DNA from: Membranipora membranacea
Taxonomy: Eukaryota; Bryozoa; Gymnolaemata; Cheilostomatida; Membraniporidae
DNA: 64,000 nucleotides
Assembly (NCBI GenBank): GCA_914767715.1
Contig: OU612072.1
Location: 9,672,001 to 9,736,000 of the forward strand
Direction: 5' to 3'
Position 1 is the stretch's first letter, and each line of letters begins with the position of its first letter. Shown here one piece after another: positions 23,601 to 35,675 of the stretch. The notes beneath the pieces were generated by a model. The model searched no databases, was not told the DNA's origin, and worked only from the letters and a program-made list of their open reading frames with translations. Position numbers and translations under genes: made by a program.

Positions 23601-25158
23601 ACTCTTCTTTATCGAATATCCACAGCTTCATATCGTTGATAAGCTTTACAAAGTCATCATTCAATACTTGTAAATCCAGTAGATGATGCGGCAAATCTGT
23701 TAAAGAAAATCATGATGTCAAAGGAGCTACAGATTAGACAAACTTCAGCACTCTCAGTCATTGCTACAAAAACATGAAACTAAATTGGGGATATAACCAT
23801 CTAAGATCTAGGGACCTAGGTAAAACACCTTAAAATTCTAAAGAATTGATTGAATATAATTTGACTAAATTTCTCAAGACAAGTCCTAAAACTTACTATC
23901 GGTGCAGAGCTGATGTTCCATCATACATTTGACACAGAATACTTCATTACATTTCTTACAAGCTAACGAATAGACTCTGTCGGTGTGCTTCTCACAGTTT
24001 CTTATCTCTACCTTTCTATACTCCTTCTTATACTCATCCATTGTTATTCTCTTATGATCATCCAGAGCAAAGTTGTGACCCTGTAATAATAATTGTGAAG
24101 CCCTCCCTATCACACTCTCATATTTGTGTTGGGTGCGATCAAGGAGTCAACTCTTTGGGGTGGGGGTCTAGCCTTGTCATCCGGCCACGGATTTTGGTTT
24201 ACCCAAAACTGAAAAGAAAAAAACCGTGGCCACATGACAGTAGCAATGCATATATGTATGGAGAAAAAAAAATTCTGCCAGATAAATGAAATTCCATTTC
24301 ATCAGTCGGGTGCTACAATCTGATCCGACACAGCTCATCAGATCCATAATTTCAATATTTGCAAGAAGTTCCAGAGCAGATTAAACATGAAGCTTACATC
24401 CATGTGGGGCTTACAGAACTTCTTCTGGCAGATTACACAGTAAATCTGAGCCAGTCTTCTCCTATCATCCTTTCGCATACAAACATCACAGCATAGAAAC
24501 TTGTCTAGTGGAGCACCTGCAGATGGGATGTCATCTATACCTTCATCAAACACAGCTCTACAACCAAACACAGCAGCGATGAGGTGATATGAGAGATTTC
24601 AGGTTTTGATTTACATGACTCCCAAACTTAAAGTGACTATAGCCAGCCTATTGAATGAATGGTGTTGTCGAGGTAATATGTCCATACAGGTCACCTTTTG
24701 AAAAGATTGCTCAAAACAGTGTCTAGATGCCCATATTTATTTTTCAGAATCCCAAAACCAGCCGAGCCAGGCGGAAAAAAAGCAACCAGAAGTACTAGCT
24801 TCATTAGGTAACTCAAGCATTCAATGTAGGGTTATTACATCAAGTGGGGTCCGAGATAGTACAATACTGTCAAAAGAAGATTTCAGTCTATCAAAATAAA
24901 AACATAGACACAATGAATTACCATAATCTGAAATCGTATGAGCAATAATATGTTACCAAACCTGCAGAGCGGACACTTGATGATCTTAGTAAGTTCAGAG
25001 TCTTTTGTCAGACACGTAACACAGTAGATATGGTCTGGATGACAGGTTAACCTCTTCAGATCATCGTTTTCGAAGCAAAGACCGCACTCCAAGAACTTTG
25101 GTTCCATTGAAAACTGTTCATCAGCAGTCGGTAGGGTTGATGGAGCTTTTTCTGCCAT
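20627..25158 (-). CDS. TRIM-like RING/B-box/coiled-coil/beta-propeller protein, gene C
   Basis: Paralog of gene B, 631 residues. Coding exons (minus): 24962-25158, 24398-24557, 23897-24080, 23500-23696, 22665-22835, 22169-22280, 21083-21823, 20627-20760. All Zn-binding Cys and His of the RING and both B-boxes are kept. The protein starts MAEKAP instead of MTEKAP. In the propeller, paralog-specific residues sit at VS[DL]PES, V[DQ]YGSS, [NIAVN]KHRI, CTG[DL]IAM, RV[KG]PRG and ADY[YSS]. Introns and 5' flank are closest to gene D. Probable cytoplasmic E3 ligase by family; the ligand of the propeller is unknown. Confidence 0.88.
24175..24239. repeat. Intronic hairpin in intron 2, present in every paralog
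   Basis: Outer arms TGTCAT and ATGACA and inner arms GGCCACGG and CCGTGGCC enclose a short A/T-rich loop. The same fold is possible in B (about 13615-13680), D (about 34680-34746) and F (about 55490-55555). In E (about 45795-45875) it is weaker, with arm changes. It may be a tiny palindromic mobile element fixed before the array expanded. Confidence 0.55.
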
Positions 25159-26454
25159 CGCTATGTCTGCTTTTTGTACGCTACAAATAGAACGGAAATA
25201 TCATATGTAAATCTAAAACAAAAAACACAACAAAATAAAACCAGTGTCACTGCCTAATAGTGTTCAGTAAATGTTTAAGAATGGGTTTGCATAGTCATAA
25301 AAGTAGGCCCGAGGGTTCGCACAGTGTAAGGCCAGTAAAATCCACACCCTTTGTAACAGTGCTAAAATAATATCTCACATCTTCTCTAATGCTACTGTAC
25401 GGTTGGTGGTTGCAGGGAGAATGGTGGTTGCAAGAATATGTCCAACCACACCGGGAAAAGGCTTTCAGCCAGCCTTCAACAGATCCTATTCGATAGAGTC
25501 TGTGATTGAGCCGATTTTTTTTTCTTCCACACTAAAATAAGTGTTGTGAAATGACTGATGCCAATGGTGTATTTTTTTGCAGAACAACTGGAGGGTGAAT
25601 TGGTTGCTGTAGTGGCAGTATTTTACAACTGTCTCAAACCAATTGGGAGAGGATCATCCTTGATGTTTAGGAATTATGTATCTATTCTCCTCGTACATGA
25701 TGCATGTCAAATGTGGGCGCCATATTCTGCTGATGCATCTGGCTAACAAAATGGTCACATCTGGATGTGGTCAGTGAAATGCACTAAGCGCGTGGCTGTG
25801 ATTCAGGAATCACCTGCTTGGATTCTATAAATATGATCACTCAGGACTGAAATTCAAGACTGATCCAACTGGTAGCTGGGACTGTGTGTGTACTGATGTT
25901 GTAGTGTAGATCCAGTCTGCCTTCCAACTAGTCTAGGCTGATGAGCAGTGAAAACAAGCAAGATACCAACACTCTGTGTTAGCATTGACTATGAACTTTA
26001 AGGGATTCTTCTCAGCATTGGTTGGATATCACTGGATTGAATTGGTTTGGTACTAGAACTAGGTTAATCATACTGTAACATGGTAGGCAAGTCTATCTAT
26101 GCAATGCTATGCAATGCTATGTAATGAGTTGAATGACTGAATGAGTAAAGGGGGATGATGATGAACTGACTTGAGGCTGACTTGAGAATCATCTGGCCTC
26201 TGCCAAGAGTGAGTTCATTAGTTTTACCCCTCATTCATTGTAATCTCAAGCTGCAGGGATTCTGTGTTTTGTAAACAGGCAATATACGATACTTACATTG
26301 AAACTAACACAAGAGCTTGTGACTTGTGAATGAATCTCTTGTCTTTCTTCAGGTTTTTTTACTGTGGCAGTGCAGTGTGAGCAATGAACTAAGGGAGTAT
26401 TGGTGTGAGTGTTTGCTAGTATTTATTCCTAAAAGTTTCAGTTTCACTTTGACT
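25159..26454 (-). promoter_or_regulatory. 5' flank of gene C
   Basis: It carries the upstream ORF (25181-25204) and a TTTTAG acceptor before ATTTACATATG, as in the other copies. A plus-strand open frame of 62 codons (25558-25746) starts next to a T-run and TGCAG. It is also open in D (36075-36263), E (47151-47390) and F (56865-57059), but frameshifted in A and B. I do not call it a gene. The 3 kb element and the MITE of A and B are absent here (empty sites near 25940 and 26030). Confidence 0.4.
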
Positions 26455-26463
26455 AAAAGCATC

Positions 26464-26537
26464 CACTCTGCGCGTGTGCGAACTGTTGAGGCATACGTTC
26501 GTAGACTATGTCACAAGGCTATCCTGCAGGCAGAGTG
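26464..26537. mobile_element. 74 bp mini-element with 8 bp TIRs and 9 bp target duplication (unit C)
   Basis: It begins CACTCTGC and ends GCAGAGTG, a perfect 8 bp inverted repeat. AAAAGCATC flanks it on both sides (26455-26463 and 26538-26546). Units A, B and E show the empty site with a single AAAAGCATC followed by TGG. Target length and CA..TG ends suggest a hAT-like or related non-autonomous element. Confidence 0.75.
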
Positions 26538-26546
26538 AAAAGCATC

Positions 26547-28035
26547 TGGCCAATCAGTGCAAAGATTTATAGTTTTCTACATAGTACTGTCAATACACAA
26601 GAACAGATAACTTCTAGAACTAAAATGCTGCACTTATAAAAGTGGAAGGACCTGTTTTCACAAATAGAACTACTCCTGTTGATATTGTGGGAAGGGATGG
26701 CGATAAAGATAAATATTATCATGTATGCTTGCAGAGTCGAGTTAGACTTCCCATTGGTTTGTAATTTTATGATATGCTGAGACTACAGAGTCGCACATGT
26801 CGTGCACGTCTACCTATACAGTCGGGCAGGAGTTCGGAAAAATGCAGAGTTCCCATGCTTGTTGAGCTAGCCATTCAATAACCCCATGTGAGCCAACACC
26901 CCCGATAGTTCTACCTTTCCATTCTCCTATCCAATTCGAGTTGCAACACCAATTTATCTCATAACCAGTGTTGTATGTATGGGTGTACAGTGTTCATGTT
27001 CGACCTTGCTGGCGTCTCTATAATGATCAAATTACCAACACAGCAGAAGACTGACTGTGAAAGCAAGTGCATTCACGGTACTGCATGTTTTTAGGATCTA
27101 CCCAGATTGCCAACTTCCTTACAAAATTTCATTCATTTGAGCTGTGCTAAAATAGACTCACAATTAGATAGGCCATTTCCTGATGGCTTATGAAGTGATT
27201 ATTGTCCAACTACTGAGAATATTATTTGCGACAAAATATATTGTTGAAATAAAGATGTATGAAAATATGATAGCATTGAGTCTAAACTTGATTTTTTTCT
27301 CCTCGTCATTATAGACTTGCAACATCAACTGAGCTGTTGTAAGCTAATGGGTATTCAGAGGGTATGGGATTGATAACATGTTTTTCAAAATGGTACTCCT
27401 GACGTCAGGATCGAAACATACTTGGTAACGTAAAATCCTAGAACAATCTTTCTTCATTTCCTAGTAGCTTTGACACATTTAAACCCAGCCAGGAACCTTC
27501 ATAAACTGTTGGATTCTGACTGACTTAGATCCAGATTGGTCACTGCTGAGAATATTTCAACACAAAGTGTATTTTTGACATGAAGATTTATGGCAATAAG
27601 ACACGTAGTCACTGACAGCCAGTCAGGTGCAAAGAGTCTAAAGTGATTAGCCAACAGAATAATTGTTGAAGAGTTTGCCGGTTTAGGACCAAAGAAAAGT
27701 GGGCCGAAAATCAGCCATTAGAGACAGAGAGTCATGATGGTAATTATATAGACAGTACTTGGCAAAAATCTCATTCCAAACAATGATGATGAAAATTATT
27801 GAACTGACTGGGAGGTCAGAAAGAGAAATTTCCTACATACAGACAGTTGCGATTTATGAAAAAACTGTTCGACATTTAAGAAAAATAATGAGAGAAATGC
27901 GATTTAAATAAAATAATGTATTCTCATTATTTGTACAATGATCTTATCATATTGCATCAATATTTAATTATGCATTAATTATATATCATAGTTAGTTCAT
28001 TTATGGAATGCATAATTTTAGCAGCATGTGCAAAA
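26547..28035. other. Intergenic spacer, no gene seen
   Basis: Shared spacer of the array, equivalent to 5100-6640 in unit A. No exon or RNA gene was recognised. Confidence 0.6.
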
Positions 28036-28150
28036 ATGGCTCCAAAAATGGCTCCAAAAATGTGCCCAAAGGAGGTGAGAGTGAAAACTAACGGAAGAAG
28101 ACCCAAGCCAAAACCCAACTTTAGCCTGGGCAGGCTGGGGGGGGGGGGGG
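28036..28150 (+). repeat. MAPK 12-mer repeat (x2) followed by a 14 bp poly-G run
   Basis: Two units of ATGGCTCCAAAA lie at 28036-28059, then the GTGCCCAAAGGAGGTGAGAG sequence, and a G-run at about 28137-28150. G-run length differs in every unit (about 8 to 16), as expected of an unstable homopolymer. Confidence 0.75.
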
Positions 28151-28521
28151 TAGGTTGGTGGAGAGGGACAGCGAGGGTTAATCCGTTGTGATGTCTTCAA
28201 GGTCACGACACAGACCAGACTTAGAAGAAAGTCCAGGAGAAAGAAGGATCGTCAATAGTGGAGGCGATATCTATCACCTACAAATAATAGTGAGTCAAAC
28301 TAGAAAAGGTACCAATGACATGTTTTTTTGGGAAAGCATCTGATCAGAGGTTTTGAGACACATTTCTCATACTGAGCGATAGCATAACAAAAAACTTTGC
28401 ATATTATTCTATCTGCTAAGTTGTTTTTATGTCTTTACGTGATTGGTGTTGTATGTAGGCTCAAATCAATTTTGCAGTATTGTTCCATCACAGTAAGCAG
28501 CTTTGAAAAAGATTCCATCCA

Positions 28522-28758
28522 CAGGGCCGTAGTTTAGAAATAATGGTAGGGGAGGCAAAAGTCCGAGGCGAGACCAAAGCATCATCAGGAGAGGTGCTGT
28601 TAGTTCCTTCCTAAACAATTTAAGGCATATATTTAGCAATTTGAGATCCCAGAGGAGCTGATTCTGACATAGATAGTTCAATTATAGTGTTTTAGGCCAC
28701 TGTATTAGCTTTCTAGGGGAAGCAGTGCCTCCCTGCCCCACCTAGATCTACGGGCCTG
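28522..28758. mobile_element. 237 bp hAT-like MITE (unit C)
   Basis: The left end is CAGGGCCGTAG; the right end, reverse-complemented, is CAGGCCCGTAG. Both are followed by purine-rich GGGGAGGCA or CAGGGAGGCA. CAG at the tip is typical of hAT-type inverted repeats. I could not find a matching 8 bp target duplication, so assignment is tentative. No coding capacity. Confidence 0.45.
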
Positions 28759-28810
28759 CGTGGTACATACTTCATATTATGATTATCTGCTCCTGTGACA
28801 TCAGAGTTGG

Positions 28811-28974
28811 TTCCACTTGGTTCTTCTTCTTTTTTATTTTCACTCTCACCTTCTTTGGGCACAATTTTGGAGCCTCGACCTTTGGAGCCACGACTTTTGG
28901 AGCGTCGACTTATGGAGCGTCGACTTTTGGAGCGTCGACTTTTGGAGCGTCGACTTTTGGAGCCTCGACTTTTG
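28811..28974 (-). repeat. 15 bp minisatellite (x7) with APK-coding sequence, inverted relative to the MAPK repeat
   Basis: About seven units of GGAGCGTCGACTTTT lie at 28869-28974. On the minus strand they read as VDAPK repeats, then CTCCAAAATTGTGCCCAAAG and AAGGTGAGAGTGAAAA. That is the same arrangement as the plus-strand MAPK repeat at 28036, so the two are inverted, diverged copies about 0.8 kb apart. Confidence 0.7.
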
Positions 28975-30282
28975 TCATCGCTATAAGACAATAAATGTTT
29001 GCAATCCTCAAGGGTTAAAATCTGATGACTGATGGATGATTACAGTTATTATAGGTATAGATAACAATGGCACGTTTGTAATATAAACTCTTGATAAGAC
29101 CAAGGAGCTTTTGTATATAATATGATTTGAATTATCCATATGAACCCGTATAAGAAGTATTCTTTTTACCAAGGAAGTTGTAATTAGAACATCTCAGATT
29201 TTTTGCTGTATTAATTACGCAAGCTGGAAAAAACCCAGGTGTTAGCTTGGCTAATTGATCTCTTCAGCATCAGTAGGGATGTTTCTGTGAAACAATCTTA
29301 GAGAGATCAAATTTTAACCAGGGATTGGCTAGCTTTATGAAGGGACTCCCCCCCCCCCTTTGCACCTGAAGAAGCTCTTTGTTAACGGCTTATTTTTTAA
29401 ATGTTTGTGGCATAGTTTTATTTTGTTCTTTGCTCTTTCGTTTAACTCTGTTTATACTGTGGCCACGTGTAACTGGCAGCTAGCAACCGAATAATTCTTT
29501 GGATGAAAGATAAAATGCATAATAAGATATGAATGTACTGTCTATTATGTGACTGCTGTTCTCTCGATTTTTTTCTTCGGGAATTCAATGATCAGAAAAG
29601 GTTTCTTACTTATATATAGATAATTGAGCCGAAGCCGTCTGTGGTGTGGGCTATCATACATAACGAATATACCACAACGATCAACTTGTCTTATTTACCT
29701 GCATTTGGAATTGCCCCAATCGTTCTGCCAGGGCTCACCAGCAGCATAGCATCCAGGCAAACGAATCAAATTCGATCTAGATGACACCCTTCCAACTCAA
29801 TGTATAATCACAAAATAAGATTTGAATTAAACATCACAAGTCCTCTAGACTCTCGAAGAATAGGAACATCTTTGAATTTGCTGAGCAGTGAGAAGTTATT
29901 TGATTGCGCTGCATAGTTATGGAATGATATACTCAGCACAAATATTTCAGCAGATATAGCATCATAAGATTTCGTTGGCAACTGATTTGAAGAGAGTATA
30001 TCATCTTAGTATATGTGAAAAGTGTGTGGTTGAAAGAGAGATATTATATTACATGGTCTTTTGTTTGATTAAATTTCTTCTGGTGAAAGAATAAATTTAG
30101 CCAAACCCATGCAATTTAGTTTAGTTTTGCAGAATGAAGGCTACCAATCCCGCAGTCGTGTACTATACACGCTTTATGCCTGTTCTTTCTTTTTTTTACC
30201 ACCCTCTGACCTTAGGCTTAGCCTGAGGTAATCACTGCGAAGTTTGATATTACAAATGAGGTTGCTGTGTAGTGTAGGTTAT
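28975..30282. other. Intergenic spacer with a poly-C run, no gene seen
   Basis: Homologous to 7793-9060. It has a C-run near 29348-29358 that is longer in unit F (62506-62520) and absent in A. No gene recognised. Confidence 0.6.
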
Positions 30283-30790
30283 CCTTTCATCGATAATAAG
30301 GGTAGCTCTGCAACGTTTTCAGTAGCCAGCATGATCACATCAGGGTAAACAATTTAATATCACAAAAGACTTATCCTAAATAATTGGTAGCCGATCAAAA
30401 TTTAATCTCCTAGATAAGCCTCAAAGTTTTTGCAGTTTTGGGAGGATGGAAGTTGTCATAACTTGCTCAGAAAACATTAACACATGTATTGATATTGATT
30501 GCCTCCTAACTGTAATGTTATGAAAAAATAGATGAAAGTTATGATGAAGTATGAGTTTTCCTTTCATGGAATATAAGGGTAGCTCTGCAACGGTTTCAGT
30601 AGCAAGCATGATCACAACAGGGTAAAAAATTGACTCTTAGATAAGCCTCAAAATATATGCAGGTTTGGGAGGATGGAAGTTGTCATAACTTGCACAGAAA
30701 ATATTGACACATTGTCGCTGCATGGATAAATTTTGATTTACTCCTAACTGTAATGTTATGAAAAAAAGATAAAAGTAATGAAAATTTATA
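30283..30790. repeat. Two diverged tandem copies of the 3' flank block
   Basis: CCTTTCAT...ATAAGGGTAGCTCTGCAACG occurs at about 30283 and again at about 30559, each followed by the CATGATCACA...CAGGGTAAA block. The first copy is the type found downstream of B, C and E. The second has GCACAGAAAATATTGACACA and TCGTCGCTGCATG-like sequence, as found downstream of F and at the right edge of the window. Confidence 0.65.
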
Positions 30791-31129
30791 TAACTTATAT
30801 ACATATTATCCTACTCACTAGAAGACAGTTGCAAAACTTTGGTATTGGCTATGAGAAGACAACTATTATTTTAGTAACATGGTAAATTTGCCGCTCTCGC
30901 TTTATCTAGATGACCCATTAATAAATTTAGTCTGAATAGTAAATTAATTAACTGTGTCCTTTGAGGCCATCATAAATATATCCAGTAAAGTACAGAAGAG
31001 ATCTCTTTGTCTCTGTATTGCAGCTTCATCATAACATTAGTTTGGACTCTAGGAGCCGCGGTGTTCTAAAGATGATCTGTATGTTTTCAAGCGAGTCCCC
31101 TACAACAAGCATTCCGATCTCCTGGTTTG

Positions 31130-34100
31130 TCAGGTCAGCTGGTAATACTCTATAATGTTCGAGTTGTAATCAGCCACAATTAGAGTGTCATCATATATAT
31201 CCATGTCTAGTTTTGATGTTCCTTTTGATTTCTCTTTCCCTGTTAGCTCGCCTATATATTCTCCTGTAAACAAACAAATTTCTATGATATGAAGTTGTTT
31301 GCAGATCAACTTAGGGAGACACAGAATTTCTCTGCACCACAAAGAAAAGGTATGCACCAAATATTTACATGATGTTGTCACTGCATATTCTCTTTTCAAA
31401 TTGTGAGTGGGTAATTCTCAGCATTGGGACCACAATCGAGTTAATTTAGTCCCAAGAAAAACAAACTGGGTTGACTGGAGCAACTGACCGTACTATTGTC
31501 CGAAGAATAAGTTTTTATGAATAAGTCTAATTCCATACTTTTCAATTACCAAACATAGTAGAAAGCCTCAAATTAACACCAATACCTGTGTCTACATCCA
31601 GTATGCATATCCTTGTGTCGGAGTTACGATAAGTGACCAGTACATATCTGTTCTTATAGCAGACAACTCCCTGTGGACGCCGTACACGATCAGATGTCCA
31701 CATCACCTCACCACTGTCTATATTTATCCTAAATACTGTATTAGTACGAGGAACTGTCACAACTAAAGAGTTATCCCCTACTGTAGTCATAGCTAAGAAG
31801 TGACCAGTACATAAGTCACATGGTATGTTTTTGATGAGGTCACCAGTTTGGGAATATACAACTAGCCGTTTGTTTTTGGGGTCAGGAATGATAATTTTGC
31901 TGTCAATTATCCTGTGTTTGATGTAATAAATGTATTGAACAGAAGCTACCCAATTCCTTGAGAGTTGATTTGTTCCACCATGGTACTGAACTTTGAACTT
32001 CTGGCCACTCTTGCCCACAAGGACACTCAGTTTATCATCAACCACAGTGATGCTACTTCCATACTCATCAACTTTAAGAAAACCTTTCTGAACTTGACCA
32101 TCCTCACTGATTCTATCTACTGATCGGTCACACCCTACATAAGTGTACTGTCCGTGGTGACACACTGACTCTGGTAAATCGCTGACCTCACATACTCGCA
32201 GTAGAGTCATGGCTTGGGGAGGTGCTGGCTGGTGAGGGGCTAAGTTAGGTTTTCCGGTTGGTTCCAGAGGTGACAGTAGTAGATCATCACTTGCTTTGAT
32301 ATCAAGAGCAGCTTCTGACTCTGTGTCTGCAAAATGAGTGAAAGAAAATACTTAATCAAAAGTATTATCTGCACCATGGCTCATAATCATGCTGAAACGA
32401 TCAAAGTTGGCCGTTTGATAAAATGGTCTCATAAATGTGCTAAATTAGTGAAAGTGAAATATTAAAGTAGTGAAGTATTCACAGATGGAAAATTAAAGGC
32501 TAGCTAACATTCACTTGTCCGCTACCTTTAAGAAGATGCCTATCACAGCAAAAATGTATAGCTAGCTAACATTAAGTCACCTCAAAACTAGCTTTACTCA
32601 ACTCTAGCTTACATTTACTCCTATAGGGTATACATGTGAATGTAAATGTTCACAGCTGATCTCTATCTTACCCCTAACTACAAGTTTGACATGATTTTCT
32701 GAAGGTTTATATTCTGGTATTTCTATATTCATCAGTTCAGTGGTCAGTTTATCCGTCTCCTCTATACCTCTCACAATATCCACCTGAAACAAATAGATAT
32801 AAAACCACTTTGGGCACAAACAGTCAAAGATTCCTGGGAATTTACCATACTTATCAGGAGGAAAATTGTGAAATACATTGGTTATATTATTGTTTAGATG
32901 CAGGATTCAAGGGCATAGGCTATATTTCATCAAAAGCGCATCTTCAGTATGTTTGGGATATTCAAGGCTTATAATTGGCTTTAAAAGTCCAACCCGCATG
33001 ACATTTGACATCATTTTTTGAAACAAGTCAAGATATCATGAGAGCGCAAAATCTGCATTTAACATTTTGCTAAGACAAAACAGGTTAGGAGTTTGTTGAT
33101 TCTACAAGTGATACAGTCTAGCTATCTCTGAATTCAAAGTGAATTAACAAAATACTAGGGGTTACCTCACCTGGTGGTGATAATAGATTCTAGAGTCAAT
33201 CCTCTTCACTCCTCTGCTGATCTTATCCAGTTTGCTGCCGACATTGTCATCCAGAAAACTTGTCACTTCTGTCTTAGACTGAGATCTGCAACTGATCAGC
33301 TTGTTCTCCAACTCATCGTACTTTCGCTGGAGTTGTTTTATCTGATGAAAGGTGAGAAGTTTGTGTAAGGATGACACCCCTATCAGGGCATTTTGGATGA
33401 GAAAACGTTGCTTCGCTGATTCAAAAATGTGGAGTGAACTTTAGAGTTTTATAATGATTATCTGGGTAATTTAAGTGGACAAAAACCAAATGTCTGGCAA
33501 AATTAGACAACAGATATATCAAAGTCAGAACAAAGTCTCGTCGCATACAATGAATTGAGACCCTGATAAAAATGTGATCTGCTCCAGTGATAGCTTATAT
33601 AAAAAAGGGCAAATACATGGTCTCATCTGTTTAGCACCCCCTATAATAAGGGGCAACTCCTGACATAACCCTATTGATCATCTTGACAATAACATAAGTG
33701 AAGGAAAATTAAATCTCCGTCAATGACTTGAGAACCTAAGAAGATCGATGCTTGCATGTCAAACCTTACTGTAAGAGAACTAGTTTATGCTCCTGAATTC
33801 ATTCAATGACTTACATTATTTAAAATATACATCGATTTCAGTGTGTGGAGTTGTCCAACTCACCATTTAAAAGCAATATTGGAAACCAAAGTGAATCAAT
33901 CATTGAGGGAGATAGCCATACACTAAAACCTTTAAACCAGCAGCCAGAAACACAACATGGCTGTGTATGGTTTTCGATATTGTGTTTTGCTGAGTTTGGT
34001 CCCACCTGGTTATCTCTGGCGTCATGTAATTTGGTAATCATCTCCTCAGTACCATTCTCCCAGTCTGATAAGATTCTAGTTAACTGTTTGACTATTCCGA

Positions 34101-35675
34101 GTAGACACTCTTCTTTATCGAATATCCACAGCTTCATATCGTTGATAAGCTTTACAAAGTCATCATTCAATACTTGTAAATCCAGTAGATGATGCGGCAA
34201 ATCTGTTAAAGAAAATCATGATGTCAAAGGAGCTACAGATTAGACAAACTTCAGCACTCTCAGTCATTGCTACAAAAACATGAAACTAAATTGGGGATAT
34301 AACCATCTAAGATCTAGGGACCTAGGTAAAACACCTTAAAATTCTAAAGAATTGATTGAATATAATTTGACTAAATTTCTCAAGACAAGTCCTAAAACTT
34401 ACTATCGGTGCAGAGCTGATGTTCCATCATACATTTGACACAGAATACTTCATTACATTTCTTACAAGCTAACGAGTAGACTCTGTCGGTGTGCTTCTCA
34501 CAGTTTCTTATCTCTACCTTTCTATACTCCTTCTTATACTCATCCATTGTTATTCTCTTATGATCATCCAGAGCAAAGTTGTGACCCTGTAATAATAATT
34601 GTGAAGCCCTCCCTATCACACTCTCATATTTGTGTTGGGTGCGATCAAGGAGTCAACTCTTTGGGGTGAGGGTCTAGCCTTGTCATCCGGCCACGGATTT
34701 TGGTTTACCCAAAACTGAAAAGAAAAAAACCGTGGCCACATGACAGTAGCAATGCATATATGTATGGAGAAAAAAAAATTCTGCCAGATAAATGAAATTC
34801 CATTTCATCAGTCGGGTGCTAAAATCTGATCCGACACAGCTCATCAGATCCATAATTTCAATATTTGCAAGAAGTTCCAGAGCAGATTAAACATGAAGCT
34901 TACATCCATGTGGGGCTTACAGAACTTCTTCTGGCAGATTACACAGTAAATCTGAGCCAGTCTTCTCCTATCATCCTTTCGCATACAAACATCACAGCAT
35001 AGAAACTTGTCTAGTGGAGCACCTGCAGATGGGATGTCATCTATACCTTCATCAAACACAGCTCTACAACCAAACACAGCGGCGATGAGGTGATATGAGA
35101 GATTTCAGGTTTTGATTTACATGACTCCCAAACTTAAAGTGACTATAGCCAGCCTATTGAATGAATGGTGTTGTCGAGGTAATATGTCCATACAGGTCAC
35201 CTTTTGAAAAGATTGCTCAAAACAGTGTCTATGTGCCCATATTTATTTTTCAGAATCCCAAAACGGGCCCAAAACCAGCCGAGCCAGGCGGAAAGAAAGC
35301 AACCAGAAGTACTAGCTTCATTAGGTAACTCAAGCATTCAATGTAGGGTTATTACATCAAGTGGGGTCCGAGATAGTACAATACTGTCAAAAGAAGATTT
35401 CAGTCTATCAAAATAAAAACATAGACACAATGAATTACCATAATCTGAAATCGTATGAGCAATAATATGTTACCAAACCTGCAGAGCGGACACTTGATGA
35501 TCTTAGTAAGTTCAGAGTCTTTTGTCAGACACGTAACACAGTAGATATGGTCTGGATGACAGGTTAACCTCTTCAGATCATCGTTTTCGAAGCAAAGACC
35601 GCACTCCAAGAACTTTGGTTCCATTGAAAACTGTTCATCAGCAGTCGGTAGGGTTGATGGAGCTTTTTCTGCCAT
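31130..35675 (-). CDS. TRIM-like RING/B-box/coiled-coil/beta-propeller protein, gene D
   Basis: Paralog, 631 residues. Coding exons (minus): 35479-35675, 34904-35063, 34403-34586, 34006-34202, 33171-33341, 32672-32783, 31586-32326, 31130-31263. RING, B-boxes and coiled coil are almost the same as in gene C, introns included. The propeller differs at V[DE]YGSS, GK[SG]QKF, [YIYYI]KHRI, CTG[HF]LAM, TV[PR]TNT and VT[YRN]SDT. Blade 3 also differs on its third strand (RLVVYSQTG for QLGLYSFTG). So the C-terminal part is diverged where the rest is homogeneous. Role as an E3 ligase is inferred from domain order. Confidence 0.88.

Noticed and set aside
28869-28974. Possible CRISPR array
   Set aside because: Units are contiguous 15-mers without spacers and the context is an animal genome.
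28779-29032. Three overlapping plus-strand frames across the 15 bp minisatellite
   Set aside because: A repeat whose unit is a multiple of three is open in several frames at once; it is not evidence of a gene.
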